Origin: Mermis nigrescens
Taxonomy: Eukaryota; Nematoda; Enoplea; Mermithida; Mermithidae
Direction of reading: 5' to 3'
DNA: 64,000 nt
NCBI GenBank assembly: GCA_036768485.1
Contig: JAVLUZ010000273.1
Coordinates: 5,189,391 to 5,253,390, forward strand
Shown here one piece after another: positions 30,730-41,505 of this stretch. The translations under genes and the position numbers were made by a program. The notes under the pieces were generated by a model. That model was not told where the DNA came from, did not search any database, and saw only the letters and a list, made by a program, of their open reading frames with translations. The first letter of the stretch is position 1. Every line of letters starts with the position of its first letter.

Positions 30730-31203
30730 ATGACAGCGTCGACGTTATTTCAGTCAGTGTGGGACGGCCCGTTGTTGTTGAAACCAAAGTTTCAGGTTGT
30801 TGCCAGCTCTCAGTTGGATCCGGCCATAACTTTGGTAACTGAAAAAACCGCGGCCTTGACAACCACACCTGCGCCGGCCACTATTTTGCAAACTACTGCG
30901 CAAATTGAAACTCCAATGTTAGGAGTCAAACAACTGTTGACCACTGTGCGATTGACGCTTCCAATTTTGCAAACAGGGCCAATTATATGCCATCCGTTAC
31001 CAACTTTTGCCCAAACGCAAACAATTGCTACACAATTGCTAGCAACTTTGTTGCACGCATTGTTGGGTTCAATGGACTTGTTTCCTATGCCAACGCACCC
31101 ATCCAATTGGGGCTTAAATTGCCCAATGCCGGCACACATGATGGACTTTGCCGTCACTGAAATTATGAATTTGCCGCCGCAAAGGCAAGCTATGTTCATT
31201 TGA
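30730..31203 (+). CDS. Element C terminal Pro/Thr/Leu-rich ORF (157 codons)
   Basis: Opens MTASTLFQSVWDGPLLLKPK and is rich in Thr, Pro, Ala and Leu throughout, ending with LPPQRQAMFI at 31203. There is no enzyme motif or membrane helix long enough to call. It occupies the place of the Pro/Gln-rich ORF (18505-18023) in element B. It may be the disordered tail of the exonuclease-like protein. An opposite-strand ORF over the same bases is a shadow. Confidence 0.35.
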   Translation: MTASTLFQSVWDGPLLLKPKFQVVASSQLDPAITLVTEKTAALTTTPAPATILQTTAQIETPMLGVKQLLTTVRLTLPILQTGPIICHPLPTFAQTQTIATQLLATLLHALLGSMDLFPMPTHPSNWGLNCPMPAHMMDFAVTEIMNLPPQRQAMFI

Positions 31204-31211
31204 GCATCCTA

Positions 31212-31262
31212 TCTTTTTGCGTGTCCCACCTGTTTGTGTGTCTCACCTGTTCATGCGTCCTA
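31212..31262 (-). repeat. Short second locus of the 17-bp minisatellite (about 3 units)
   Basis: Read on the minus strand this is 'GACGCATGAACAGGTGAGA' followed by 'CACACAAACAGGTGGGAC', the same unit as the array at 39061-39298. It begins nine bases after the last stop codon of element C. Confidence 0.65.
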
Positions 31263-31718
31263 TATGTTCAAAAAATATTATACAATAATAATATATTTGT
31301 GAAAAAAATCTTCCACCTCATCATGCGTACCACTTCTCTGAATGTCCCAGTCTTCACAGGTCCAGCTAATTTGAAAAATCATTAACCTAAGATATTTGAA
31401 TATAAAAATGCAAACTTTGCATTTGAATTGTCCTTTTGTGCCATTAAATGTAATTGAAAAGACACACAAATTCCTTATTTACTCTCCCAGATTGGTATAT
31501 GGTTTAGTCTACTGTCGTAAAAGTAAGAAAGTACATTCCTTATTTTATTACAAGAATTATTTTAGTGCAGGAAGGAGAGAACTTTGTTCTCTCTTAGAGA
31601 GTAGTGTAATGTGTACTCTATCAACATAAATAAACAAACAAACAAACATACAATTGATGCAGTGAACGCGTAAGTACTACTGTTGCAGTTCTATTAATCT
31701 GTAAGGTTAGGTTGCGTC
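31263..31718. other. No gene recognised
   Basis: Sequence between the end of element C and the hAT insertion. A 77-codon ORF at 31396-31629 has no family resemblance. This could include the C 3' LTR, but no repeat was found. Confidence 0.4.
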
Positions 31719-31747
31719 TAGTGTTGTAAAAGATATGGATTTTTTGC

Positions 31748-31885
31748 AAGATAAAAGATAAAGATGAAGTTGAAGTTTTAAAATTTAGAAGATAAAGATT
31801 AAGATAAAGATACAAAATTAGGAAAGATAAAGATAATTTGCAAGATAAAGGAACCAAAAAGATAAAGATAAAGATAAAGTGTACA
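31748..31885. repeat. Left GATAAA-rich subterminal array of the hAT element
   Basis: Irregular tandem copies of AAGATAAAGAT on the plus strand. The right array (32970-33125) carries the same unit, mostly on the same strand and briefly in the opposite sense next to the terminus. Such subterminal repeats often bind hAT transposase. Confidence 0.6.
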
Positions 31886-32030
31886 TATGTAAATATGGTC
31901 GCCTGGACCCAGGAGAGTGATGCTTGTGAAGTGTAATAAACGAGAGTGGGTGATGTAAAGCAGCCAACTGAATGCCCTAATTTTTACACCTGAGATCAAA
32001 GAGGTGATAGGCATTAAGCACACTTAAATG

Positions 32031-32578
32031 TATAGTCTGTTTCATTTATTTGCGAGCTTTTTAGTCAATTTTTTTGGAAGCTACAGTAAGCAAAACAAGA
32101 CAATTTACTGTAATTGGGCAAATCAGCTCAGTGAGGGCGAGTGGCCTGAATTCTTTCATTTTTGATGCATTAATCCGTCCATATAACTTTAATTTAGGCA
32201 TTTAATCAGTGCTGGGACATACTACAGTAAGTGCACTAAATAAAAAGCCGTTGGCTGGAATCAAACCTGGGTTGCTTCAACGACAAGCAGATGTTCTACA
32301 ACTGAGCTAGTGGGAGTTCGCAGCGTTTCTTAGCATCTTTATCTATTGTGTTTAAAGTGTTAACTTAGGATAAGCTTGATGCGTGATTTTATCTGTAAGT
32401 TGATTGATCTGCTGGAAGATGAGAATTAATTATGCCACAAAAAATGTAATTGAAAAACCCTTCTTTGCTACGTAGCTACAGTGATATCTAGCAACTCACA
32501 GTAAATAAGAAAAAAGGGTCACTGTAGCCTCCAAAAACATTAACTGAAAAAGCTCTTGGATAAATGAAACAGACTATA
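32031..32578. mobile_element. Tc1/mariner-like MITE nested in the hAT element
   Basis: Termini TATAGTCTGTTTCATTTAT and its complement at the right form inverted repeats that continue with partial match for about 50 bases (GAGCTTTTT, TCAAT/TCAGTTAAT, TTTTTGGA). They begin and end with TA, the usual target duplication of this superfamily. 548 bp with no transposase. It contains the tRNA-like block at 32251-32317. Confidence 0.7.
32251..32317 (-). other. tRNA-like (pol III A-box/B-box) block
   Basis: On the minus strand TAGCTCAGTTGTAGAAC has the form of a D arm with A-box. TGCTT GTCGTTG AAGCA forms an anticodon arm with a 7-base loop (anticodon CGT by position), and GGTTTGATTCC matches a B-box. 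The acceptor arms do not pair, so it is not a functional tRNA gene. It is a tRNA pseudogene or a SINE head captured inside the MITE. Confidence 0.6.
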
Positions 32579-33156
32579 GGTTTAGGGGTTTGCCCGCGGT
32601 ATCTGACTGACCCACGTACTACTACTACTACTACTGGCAGACAGCAAGTCACTTTTTTCTTTTCACTAGCATCAAAACCCTGCTCTGTGCGCCTGTACAA
32701 AGTATAGTCACAACAGTTCTTGATTTTTTCAAACTTCTCTATGTTCCCCAGGCTTGGACTTAGATTAACGTGGGTAGTACTCCCGCTTAGATTGGTATCA
32801 CTTCCGCTTACTTATAGGTTGATATATAGGCATTAGTTTGGGCCATACGCCATAGGGTTTAAACAATTGTTTTCTTTTCTTTTCTTGTATCAGTAAAATT
32901 TGGATGCTTCTAAATGTATTTCACGTCAAACCTGCATTTTGGATTAAATGCTCACTTATGAACATACTTTATCTTTTTTGCAAGATAAATTCCTATCAAA
33001 AAGATAAAAATAAAGATAAAGATAGCTTCTGATTTTTCCAAAAGATAAAGATAAAGATAAAAAATCTTCAAGATAAAGATATCTTTATCTTTAACTTGCT
33101 AAAAAGATGAAGATAAAGATATCTTTTACAACACTAGTTGCGTCTCTAAATATGGC

Positions 33157-33480
33157 TCATGATTTTGGGGGAGCAATTTTCATGCTAACTGTACATGGCA
33201 GTTTGACTGCTAAAATGGGAAAGCCAAACAAGGCCAAATCATTTTTGGTTGTTTCGGAAGAATAAAACTTCTCGTTTATCAGATGGATTGCAATGTACTT
33301 ATTTTCAATGTCAAAATAGCAGCAAATTAGGAGGTGAAAAAAGTCGGTCAAGGTTATAGATAATTGAATTACTACAAATCCAGAAGTAGGCCATAATCCA
33401 CTTTGCGAACCACTGGATTTAAGTTCAACCAAAGCTCTTTGCTTGAAAAGAGAAATCATTAAATCAGCTGCAGAAGGCAA
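33157..33480 (-). CDS. Possible host exon, unassigned
   Basis: A 107-codon minus-strand frame of ordinary composition: VELKSSGSQSGLWPTSGFVV, then FFHLLICCYFDIENKYIAIH, then SSETTKNDLALFGFPILAVK. Near its start, the sequence GTTTCTTGCCTTCTGCAG (about 33470-33490, minus strand) is a good splice acceptor, and the frame runs from there to the stop at 33157. I do not recognise a family. It may be the last exon of a host gene or a long chance frame. Confidence 0.3.
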   Translation of the reverse strand: MPSAADLMISLFKQRALVELKSSGSQSGLWPTSGFVVIQLSITLTDFFHLLICCYFDIENKYIAIHLINEKFYSSETTKNDLALFGFPILAVKLPCTVSMKIAPPKS

Positions 33481-35028
33481 GAAACCGATTCAAGCATACA
33501 GGTAATAATTTGTGCTCCATCAGATATAGGGCTATCGTATGGATGGGGGGTGTGGGGGCGGCGGTAAACTAAGTTTTCTTAACAGTCGAAAATAGGTCCG
33601 ACCAAAAATTTGCTTTATAACAGCAACATTGCGTTTTTTGGCGTTTTATGTGATACTTTTTAAAAATCTCTCCAGGCGCAACAATTGTTTGCTAAAATTT
33701 AGGATTTTAAACAATTTTGTGCAAAAAATGAATAAAAGCTCTTTGAATTCTGCAAAAAACCCATTGCAGAGCGCCAGAAAATCTTTGGAATTTGAATGGG
33801 AATATAGGCATAGAGACTTACTGATTTGTAGCACTTAACGTAAAACATCAAAAAATTTCGAATTTATGCCTAAAAATGGAAGGAAATTATGTTTGAATAG
33901 TTGATTCTGTGCTCCAGAAATCTTTTTAGGAATCATAAAAATGTTCATTACTATAAGAACAAGTATTTGGTGCCAAAATATGACTTCCAGGCTGCCAAAA
34001 AAAGCAAATAAAGGTTATTGGAAAAATGGAAAAATTTATGAAATTATGATCACCGACGGCCGAAAAACCACCTTTCCATTCCTTATCTCACCAATCACTT
34101 TGGGCTGATGGGGGCAGGCCGCCCCATCACCCTAGATCCGTCCCTTAATTCCTCCAATAAGCCACCCCTCTGAATTTTCCTTTGAATCCGCCTCTGTCCC
34201 TGAATTTGTGAAAATTTTTCTTATCATGCTAACAAGAATGGCAGAAAATTTGATTTATTCTACAGATTTATCCTATCTGAAGAAGTTAAAATTGCACCAA
34301 ATAGACATTTTTTATCTAGATTAAAACAAACTGATCAAAATTACGCAATCCAGGGACGTATAAGCACAATGTACTAAGACATTTACGTTTATCTTGCTTC
34401 ATTGACTCAAGCTTGCTTTTTAATATATCTTCTGGTGTACCATTTTTGAATTTTCAGCAATTGTTCTATGTACAACTTTTTTGAAGGTTTTTTACTTATT
34501 AACCTTAGGATTTGTGATTATATAGACTGATCTGCAGACTGGAGAAGCTAAAAATATATATCAAACATTTATCTTTCAAGAACAAGGTCAACAAATCAGT
34601 GAAATAAAAAATTCATTTCAATTCTCAAAATGACTTTGTTCAAAATATCAAATGCGGAATTCATTGGTTTAAAAATGCATATTTAATAATTTTAGGAGCA
34701 GTCTAGCTAAACTACCACGACACTTTCCAAATGAGAATGTTTTGAAGAGGTTTCCTTGGCTGTTCCAGCATTTTGTTCTATGCGTTCTTCTCTGTATAGG
34801 TATGACTAATATATATTCTTAAAACATGTACTACGATTGATGCACAGCCAATCTGATGAGTTCCAAAAATGAAATTACGTCAAAATTGTCACAATTACGC
34901 CAAAACCTGTTTATGTGCTGAAATAACCAAGAAACTATGTTATTCTACACTAACTCATTAATTTTAAACTATGTTATTGAAACTCTGAAACAATGTTATT
35001 CTACACTAGCTGGAAAGTTTAGAGGGGC
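33481..35028. other. No gene recognised
   Basis: About 1.5 kb of AT-rich DNA. Overlapping short ORFs at 33629-33838 read equally well on both strands and have no family resemblance. Confidence 0.4.
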
Positions 35029-35316
35029 GGGGCACCCCCTGTCATCAAGAAATTTAGCGCAAAAAAGAGCGCACTCTATCCATTTAGATAAAGAATTCGG
35101 AGTTTTTCGTAAAAAATTTTTTTATGCAAAAGAGCTATAAAAAAGTGTTATTTTTGGTCAACCTTGGGCCAAAGTGATAGAAAATACTTCACATCAGGCG
35201 CGAAGCGCCAAAAATTCTAAAATTTATTGTCAAAGACAGTCAATTTTTCCATCTTTCTTACCTAACAAAAATTTTTTTCCGGCTAAGGGGGGGCAACCCC
35301 CTTAAATACGGCCCTG
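35029..35316. mobile_element. Fragment of another hAT-like element (right terminus)
   Basis: Reading inward from 35316 the sequence is CAGGGCCGTATTTAAGGGGG followed by a C-rich tract, a form common at hAT termini. On the left the matching segment is only a G-rich/C-rich block (GAGGGGCGGGGCACCCCC), so the left terminus is missing or diverged. No duplication could be identified. Confidence 0.3.
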
Positions 35317-36643
35317 CTGGGAGATATAGACCCTAAACTTTCTCCCACATGCATGTCTGGTCACTAATTGTTATCATTTTGTTTATGATGGTATTTTATT
35401 CCATGCTTGTGACTTGAACAAAGATTCGTATTCTTATTCAGTAACAAGTCAATGCATGTCACTTCTGAACTTATCATTATTGGAAGCTAGTTTGAAATGT
35501 CTGATTCCAAGCCTTGACATGTTGCCAGTCAAGTACCAACTGACATTGAACGGGCGCAAAACCTTTGCTAGACATGATCCAGAGCCTCATGAGCGTTTTC
35601 TGCTTTTGAATGAAGAACAAATGTTAGTCTATGGATCTGACCTCGAGTTAGAAGTGATGTTTAATTCTGAATTTTGGATCGGCAATGGAACGTACAAAAT
35701 GTGTCCATCTATCTTTAGTCAGCTTTACACTATTCACATATTCGTGAATGGAGAAGGTGAGTACAACTTTTTGACTATACATGCACAGCATAGCCAATCT
35801 TGGAGGGGTCAACCAGACCAAAAAAAAGTCAAAAATGAAGTTTTTTTGGGGTCAAGATGATCTAAAAACTAAAAATAAAATTATGGGGTCTACAAAGGGT
35901 ATTTCTCTTGGGGATGCAAGCCCTCAAATCCTCCACACCTGTTTGGTTACGATATGACTTATTTATAAGTAAAATTTCATTTCTGACTTTAAAGTAGGTG
36001 CTCATTGATTATGAAAATGAGTTAGCACACTTTGTGATTAATTTACACAAGTTGTACATATTGACGCTAGCCACAAAATCTGTTTCACATAAGTTTGTGT
36101 TTTGTGCTCACAATTTCTTCAGCCAATTCAAATATATATCTGAATTAGGGATTAATGAACCTGTAATTATCATTAGCTACAAGCTTTATTTATGGAAATT
36201 CAAAGAAAAGTATCATCAAGGATACTTATGTGGAACGGACTGTATGTATAGCTCATAACAAGGATTTTTTTGTTTCAACATAGTTGGACAACTCTGCAAT
36301 CATTATAGCCGATTCATGAGCATTCTACTTTGAACAAGTATTTCTTAGCCCTTAGTTGAATTTCTGCATGAAATTCTGCTTCTTTTGTTCCAAAATTTTA
36401 GCTAAAACATGCTTTCTACTCGTTTGTTCCACATTTGCAAGAATGACCTAATCATCCGCCATTGTTGATAAACAATTAAAGTAATTCATTGAAAGTTGAC
36501 GATGAGCCAATTATCTATTCATAAAAACTGTGACATAATGTATTTTTGGACTCCAAATGCACCTTTGTTCATGAAAATTATATATTTATCACCATAAGAA
36601 ATTCTTTCAATTATTTAATTTGATGTAAAGTTGTTTCGTCAAC

Positions 36644-36780
36644 CACACACTGGCGTGGGTTTTGGTTTAGGTTTATGCACTCTCCCCAGAAGGCCAAAAA
36701 CCTCCAGAAATCAAAATGCTACCCCCGCCTAATTCCATTTTTAAATTTTGTTTTTTCATCATTTTTTTGATGCCAATGAA
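36644..36780 (-). mobile_element. hAT-type MITE, truncated copy in the MULE intron
   Basis: Begins CACACACTGGCGTGGGTTTT and continues through the C-rich segment and the ATTTTTTTGATGCCAATG core, then stops; the 'GGTGCTGCCCACC' end is missing. No target duplication can be seen. Confidence 0.6.
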
Positions 36781-37778
36781 ATTAATTAGTATTAAGATTT
36801 ATATTATATTTATTATTATATTTATTATATTTATTTATATTCATTAATCCAGTACGATTTTAATATTAATATTTCTAGGAATCCTATGCTGTTATGCTTT
36901 ATTGCCTGACAAGTCACGCAATGGCTATGAGTTCATCTTTTGTGCCATTTTGGATGTGATAACATTGCGGTTTGGAGGACTAGGTAGCCTACATACATTC
37001 ATTCTTGATTTTGAAGCTGCTGCATACAATGCTGTTCAAACTATTTTTCCTGGTGTTACTACTAAGGGATGTTTATTCCATTTTGGACAAGCTCTGATCA
37101 GCAACGTTCAGCGCTTTGGGCTCATGCATCTGTACAAAGATGAAGAATTGAATGTGTGCCAGTAGGTTAAATTGTTAAAGGCTTAAGCCCTCCTTCCTTT
37201 GGATTTAGTTAAGGAAGCTTGGCATAACTGGCTAAGCATTTTTCCAGTGGTAGATGATGCAACCATTCAGAGACAGCTAGAAAATCTAGCGAACTATTTC
37301 CGAGTAAGCTATGCTTGCAAAGCTCTTGCTTGAATTTATGGTCTCGGTCGGCAAAGTCTCTTATATTCCAAACAATTTTTGAGAAAAAATGAAAATACTA
37401 ATAATTTTGCAAGTAAATCAGGTGTGCATATATTTCAAGTTTTGACATTCGTTAATTTCCTGGACTCAGCATTTGCGACTTGAAACGATTCAACCATAGC
37501 TATTTTCATGCATCTGGCAAAATTAGATCAAAAATTCTAGGTAATCTTTAATCACCAGAGCGTATCATTGACTTTTTTGGTGGAATTTCATAATGACCAG
37601 TTTTAAATAATGAGAGAATATTTCTAAAAATAATTATTTATTATGAAAATTGCAAAATTCTGGGCCAAACAAGGTCTGCGCTCGAGCATATTCTTATTTG
37701 TTCACTGTTAGTCGCTATTCATGTATGGAATGGGAATTCTGGGGTTTTTGTTTTTTTCTGAAGGAATCAGGAATAAAA

Positions 37779-37806
37779 TTGGGCAGCATAAAAATTCTGG
37801 GGAGCG
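37779..37806 (+). mobile_element. hAT-type MITE end fragment
   Basis: About 28 bases matching the left terminus (TTGGGCAGCATAAAAATTCT) directly before copy 4. It is probably a remnant of an older copy. Confidence 0.5.
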
Positions 37807-37815
37807 GGTCAGGAT

Positions 37816-38081
37816 CATAGGTGGGTAGCACCAAAATTCTGGGGGGGGACAGCAAAAATTTTCAAAGGTCAAAAATGGTCTTAAAAGTGATTGTATGGCA
37901 AAAAAACATCATTTTTTGATGTTTCTCATCAAGCACAATCCAATAGCATCAAAAAAAACGCTAAAAAAGCAAAAAAAATTTCAAAATTTGAATTCTGGGG
38001 GGGGGGGGTATTTTAATTTCTGGGGGAGGGGGTTTAAGTTCTAGGGGATGCATACCCCCAAACCCCCCACGCCCATGTGTG
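37816..38081 (+). mobile_element. hAT-type MITE, copy 4
   Basis: 266 bp with near-exact 8-bp flanks GTCAGGAT (37808-37815) and GTCAGAAT (38082-38089). Left end CATAGGTGGGTAGCACC; right end GCCCATGTGTG. It lies between the middle and last blocks of the MULE relic. Confidence 0.85.
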
Positions 38082-39060
38082 GTCAGAATGGGTCAGTTCA
38101 GAACACCTAGATTAAGAAATAAGACTAAAAAGTTTGGAATTTTTTATCATCTTGAGAATCACTGTCAAATATATCAAGTCTTTGAAAAATTGCTAAAACC
38201 ACACAAGAAAGACAAATAAAGGGTAACATATGCAGATAAGCACACAGCATGGGCCGTCAGCTATCCATCATAAAAGTTTTTCAATTAAAATGGTCTAAAT
38301 TTTATGCTAAATGTCGAATTAATCTTTTAAAAAATGCTGATTTGCCATTTGCAGCAGGTTTTGTGCAATTTTACATACTTTTGTCACTTTACACTCTCTA
38401 TTTTGCTTTTTGCATTGATAGTTATCTGACTTTAAAGTTATTTTGCCTCATTTTTGGCAAAAACAGAATGTCAGCTTATGGAATCATTTTGAGAATGAAT
38501 GGCGAGTTAATAATATGCCGGGACCAAGGACAACAAATCATGCCAAATGGTGGCACAATCAAATCAATCACGATTTTGGCCATCCGCATCCTGCACTCAA
38601 TACATTTTTGCACTGGCTTGAAGAAACATCAAATGTAAACGGTATATGAATCAGACAGTTGCAAAATGGTGAACCACCTCGCGCAAGACTCGACCAGTAC
38701 GTCCAAGTGGATAACAGTATTGCCCATGCAAAGTTCCACTTCTTCCAAGAACATGCTTTGATACCAGTTGGTGCAGGTTTCAAAAATATATTGTTATTGA
38801 GATTCAAAGATATCTGTGCTACGTTGTACATCTGATTGGCTAGCTACGATTTTTTGTCAAACATAATACAACTTTTTCTGAATAAGTCTTGGACGTTAAA
38901 TTCTCAGATCTCACTCCATTCTGATAATATTGAAACTAAACTTTTCTGAACTTAAGTTAAGTTGATTTTTTACATCCAAAAATTTGAGTTGGCACAAGTG
39001 CTTTTATTTAAAATAATTATCCAAATTGTATTTGATGAGACATAAAACATTAACTCAACA

Positions 39061-39298
39061 GGTCGGATGCATGAAGTGATTGGATTTTTGAACACATGGG
39101 ATGCACAAACACATGGAACACACAAACAGGTGGGACGCATGAACACGTGGGACACACAAACAGGTGGGATGCACAAACAGGTGGGATTTTCAAACAGGTG
39201 GGACACACATACACATAGGATGCACAAATACATGGGACGCACAAACAGCTGGGACGCACAAACACATGGGACACACAAACAGGTGGGACACAATCAAA
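39061..39298 (+). repeat. 17-bp minisatellite, 14 units
   Basis: Fourteen contiguous 17-base units with consensus GGTGGGACACACAAACA, differing mainly in the first bases and at a few internal positions. An open frame runs through it only because 17-base units cycle through all frames; it is not evidence of a gene. A three-unit copy in reverse orientation lies at 31212-31262. Confidence 0.9.
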
Positions 39299-41505
39299 TT
39301 TTTGAGGTTCTTGTTAGTAAATCAATAACTAAACATTCACAATCACAAAATTTAACTGGATAACTTATACTTACGGCATTTGACAAATTCTTTGAAGGGC
39401 AGCAAACTCCACCCCTTTTTTTGGCACCTTTCAGTCATAGCAAAGAACACTGTATTCCAGGTTTTGAAAAATATTCGAATCATGTATATTGGGCTACAAC
39501 CAACTCTCAGTGATGAAGATCATATTATAAATTTGGGTACTAAGCAGAAAATCGAGCTCCAGTGACTTGTTTTTAACACTTCTAGAATTAAATTGTAAGC
39601 ATCTTGAGAACTTTATGAAACTTGATTAGGTAAACATGCATCCCTAGGACCAATGCTGTGACATATACAGTGGTCAAGCATAGGCGGGCGGGCCTAAACT
39701 TGCTACCTGGGGTAGGGCCAGGTAGCAATGCTGTAACATAGGCAATGATGAAGGATAGGAATGAGAGGGGGGCCTGGGGTGTGCCTGGATCTCCCTCTAG
39801 ACCTAATGGGGTTTCCCGGTAAACTATGATTATAGATTTTGTAGAGATTCCTCTACACACTCTTGCATCACATTGGATCAATGCAAATATCTTTTTGTTT
39901 TGTGTTACAATATACCTATGCATCTACAATTGATTGCCCCAGATTTACATTTTTGTGCTCAATTTCCATACACACGTACGTGACCATTGAGCATTATGCT
40001 TAAGTGGCTCGCCTGGGCCAGCTTATCCCAAAAAATTATTATATTTTTAATCCTCCTATCAATATTTTCAATCAAAATCTGGGATCAATAAACTAGCACC
40101 CGCTCTTAAAGCGACTTGAGTAGGAATTGGTATTGTAATGCTGTTTTAATTACTTGATTAAATTATATCTCACAATTCAACTTTATTCTCTTTGCTATTA
40201 TTTCCATTCTTATTGTATAACATACGCTTTTTTGGGTCTCATTGCTCATTCCAATCTCAGCCTTCTACATAAAAACTTGACATCATTTGATTACCTAACT
40301 TATTCCCTATTTCCATAAAAACCAGTGGAAATATTCAAAATCGCATTTTCGGTTCGAAATGTCAATCATTTTGTCCATATTTGTTTTCCAAAATACTCAA
40401 CCTCTGAAGAAATTATGTAAGCCTCAATATTGCAAAAATGCTGTTCTCTTACAGATAAGCTAAAATGCATTCAGATAAAATCAAATTTCTAGTAGCTAGG
40501 CCCGCCAACTTGCCGCCATGTCCATTTTTAGTCATGAGAACTTTTAAGCTCTACAGTATGCTCTGAACCACATCTCTATGCTCAAGCTAATTGAAATGCA
40601 TGCAACATGTTTTTGATGCTTTTCGTTAGCCCAACCTTTGAACCGCATGTTTCATTTCTGCATTGCACTCAAAACTGTATTTCTATATTCCAGCTATCTA
40701 AAACATATTGAGTCCGTTATGGATTTCCGCTGGCCCAACCCCCAAAGTCATTTGAAATGCTCAACACACGTTTACGATACTTTCTGTCAGTCCAACTCCC
40801 AGAAATTGTTATTAAAAAAATTTGCTGCACAAGGGTTTTTGATTCTTCTCAATTGCTGAGTTGTTGAGGTACAAGGTAAATTTGGAAGCATAATAAATAA
40901 GATTTTTGAAAATCATCATTACCTACCAGTTTTGTGAAAAGATTTAGCGTGGATTGAAATCAATATAAAGATCAATTTTGATGAATTTGTTTCGTTTGAG
41001 TTTGGCAAAACAATTGTGAAGCTTCAGTTTTGTAAAGGCTATCCTTATTTTCAATAAAAATGAATGTCATTTATGTGCCAAACAGTGCCAATGATTGGCT
41101 GGAATATTATAAAAACACGTTATTCAAAAATCCTCAATACCAATTAGGGGGCGCAGCACAGTCAAAGGTTTCAAAGCATATGCCCCCTATCACAGGGGAG
41201 AAGGGCTTGGCAGCTTTTTTAAAAGCTCATATAGATTAGCTCTGCCGCTATTCAAAAGTAATGGGAAGCACACATTAGTTAGTGGATCCAAAATAGCCGC
41301 CAACTTAGCTACGGGTTGGCTCAAGCATTGCACAATACAGAAACCACATTCATCAGTCCGGAAAGGGTATTGGCGTACATAAAAAGCAGTTGAGAGTCAG
41401 AGTGCTTAAAAAGAGAAAGTGCAGCTGTAAAACATCATTTATAAGAAATACACGCCCTAAATTGTTTGGTTTGGATGTTTTTGCTGATTAATTATGAGTT
41501 AATTA
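39299..41505. other. No gene recognised
   Basis: About 2.2 kb. It contains a 9-bp perfect hairpin (GCTACCTGG/CCAGGTAGC, 39702-39726). There are also two diverged ~190-bp copies around 40530 and 40690, sharing 'GAAATGC', 'GTTTxxGATxCTTT' and 'CCAACC/TCC' spacing. No family-like ORF was found. Confidence 0.4.

Larger units (their letters stand above)
24363..31203 (+). mobile_element. Element C: Ty3/gypsy-type element with exonuclease-like gene, RT deleted
   Basis: Plus-strand order: gag (24363-26960), linker, protease (27390-27525), RNase H tail (27526-27712), integrase (27788-29514), exonuclease-like gene (29424-30203 and downstream pieces) and a Pro/Thr-rich ORF ending at 31203. The protease is joined directly to the end of RNase H, so all of RT is missing. 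A hAT-type MITE interrupts gag. Integrase and exonuclease-like regions are homologous to element B. No LTRs were recognised; a short copy of the 17-bp minisatellite lies just past 31203. Confidence 0.75.
31719..33136. mobile_element. hAT-type non-autonomous element with GATAAA-rich subterminal regions
   Basis: 1418 bp flanked by an exact 8-bp duplication GTTGCGTC (31711-31718 and 33137-33144). The termini are inverted repeats, TAGTGTTGTAAAAGATAT on the left and its complement at 33119-33136. Dense GATAAA/AAAGAT repeats lie just inside both ends (about 31748-31885 and 32970-33125). No transposase is present. A Tc1/mariner-like MITE is inserted at 32031-32578. A short ACT trinucleotide run occurs at about 32617-32636. 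Confidence 0.85.
35414..38835 (+). pseudogene. MULE-type transposase gene relic with intron
   Basis: Three coding blocks in order. Block 1 (about 35460-35756) has LMLVYGSDLELEVM-type sequence, FWIGNGTYKMCPSIFSQLYT, the start of the MULE DDE domain with the region of the first Asp as NGTYK. Block 2 (36879-37162) reads LLPDKSRNGYEFIFCAILDV, then TFILDFEAAAYNAV with the second Asp, then GCLFHFGQALISNVQRFGL. Block 3 (about 38440-38835) reads SLWNHFENEWRVNN, PRTTNHAKWWHNQINHDF and LNTFLHWLEET, the conserved C-terminal part. A donor at 35757 and an acceptor ending at 36878 (ATTTCTAG) join blocks 1 and 2 in phase. A stop at 37163 and a MITE between blocks 2 and 3 indicate a dead gene. Confidence 0.75.

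Noticed and set aside
30810..31199. Minus-strand ORF of 129 codons
   Set aside because: Shadow of the plus-strand Pro/Thr-rich ORF of element C; no motif and opposite to the element's direction.
32251..32317. Functional tRNA-Thr gene
   Set aside because: A-box, B-box and anticodon arm are present but the acceptor strands do not pair, and the block lies inside a MITE.
39061..39298. CRISPR-like regular repeat
   Set aside because: Units are contiguous without unique spacers, the DNA is eukaryotic, and no cas genes are present.
39067..39363. A 98-codon ORF with repeated His/Thr/Gln motifs
   Set aside because: It is the translation of the 17-bp minisatellite. Both strands stay open because of the repeat; there is no start context or family.
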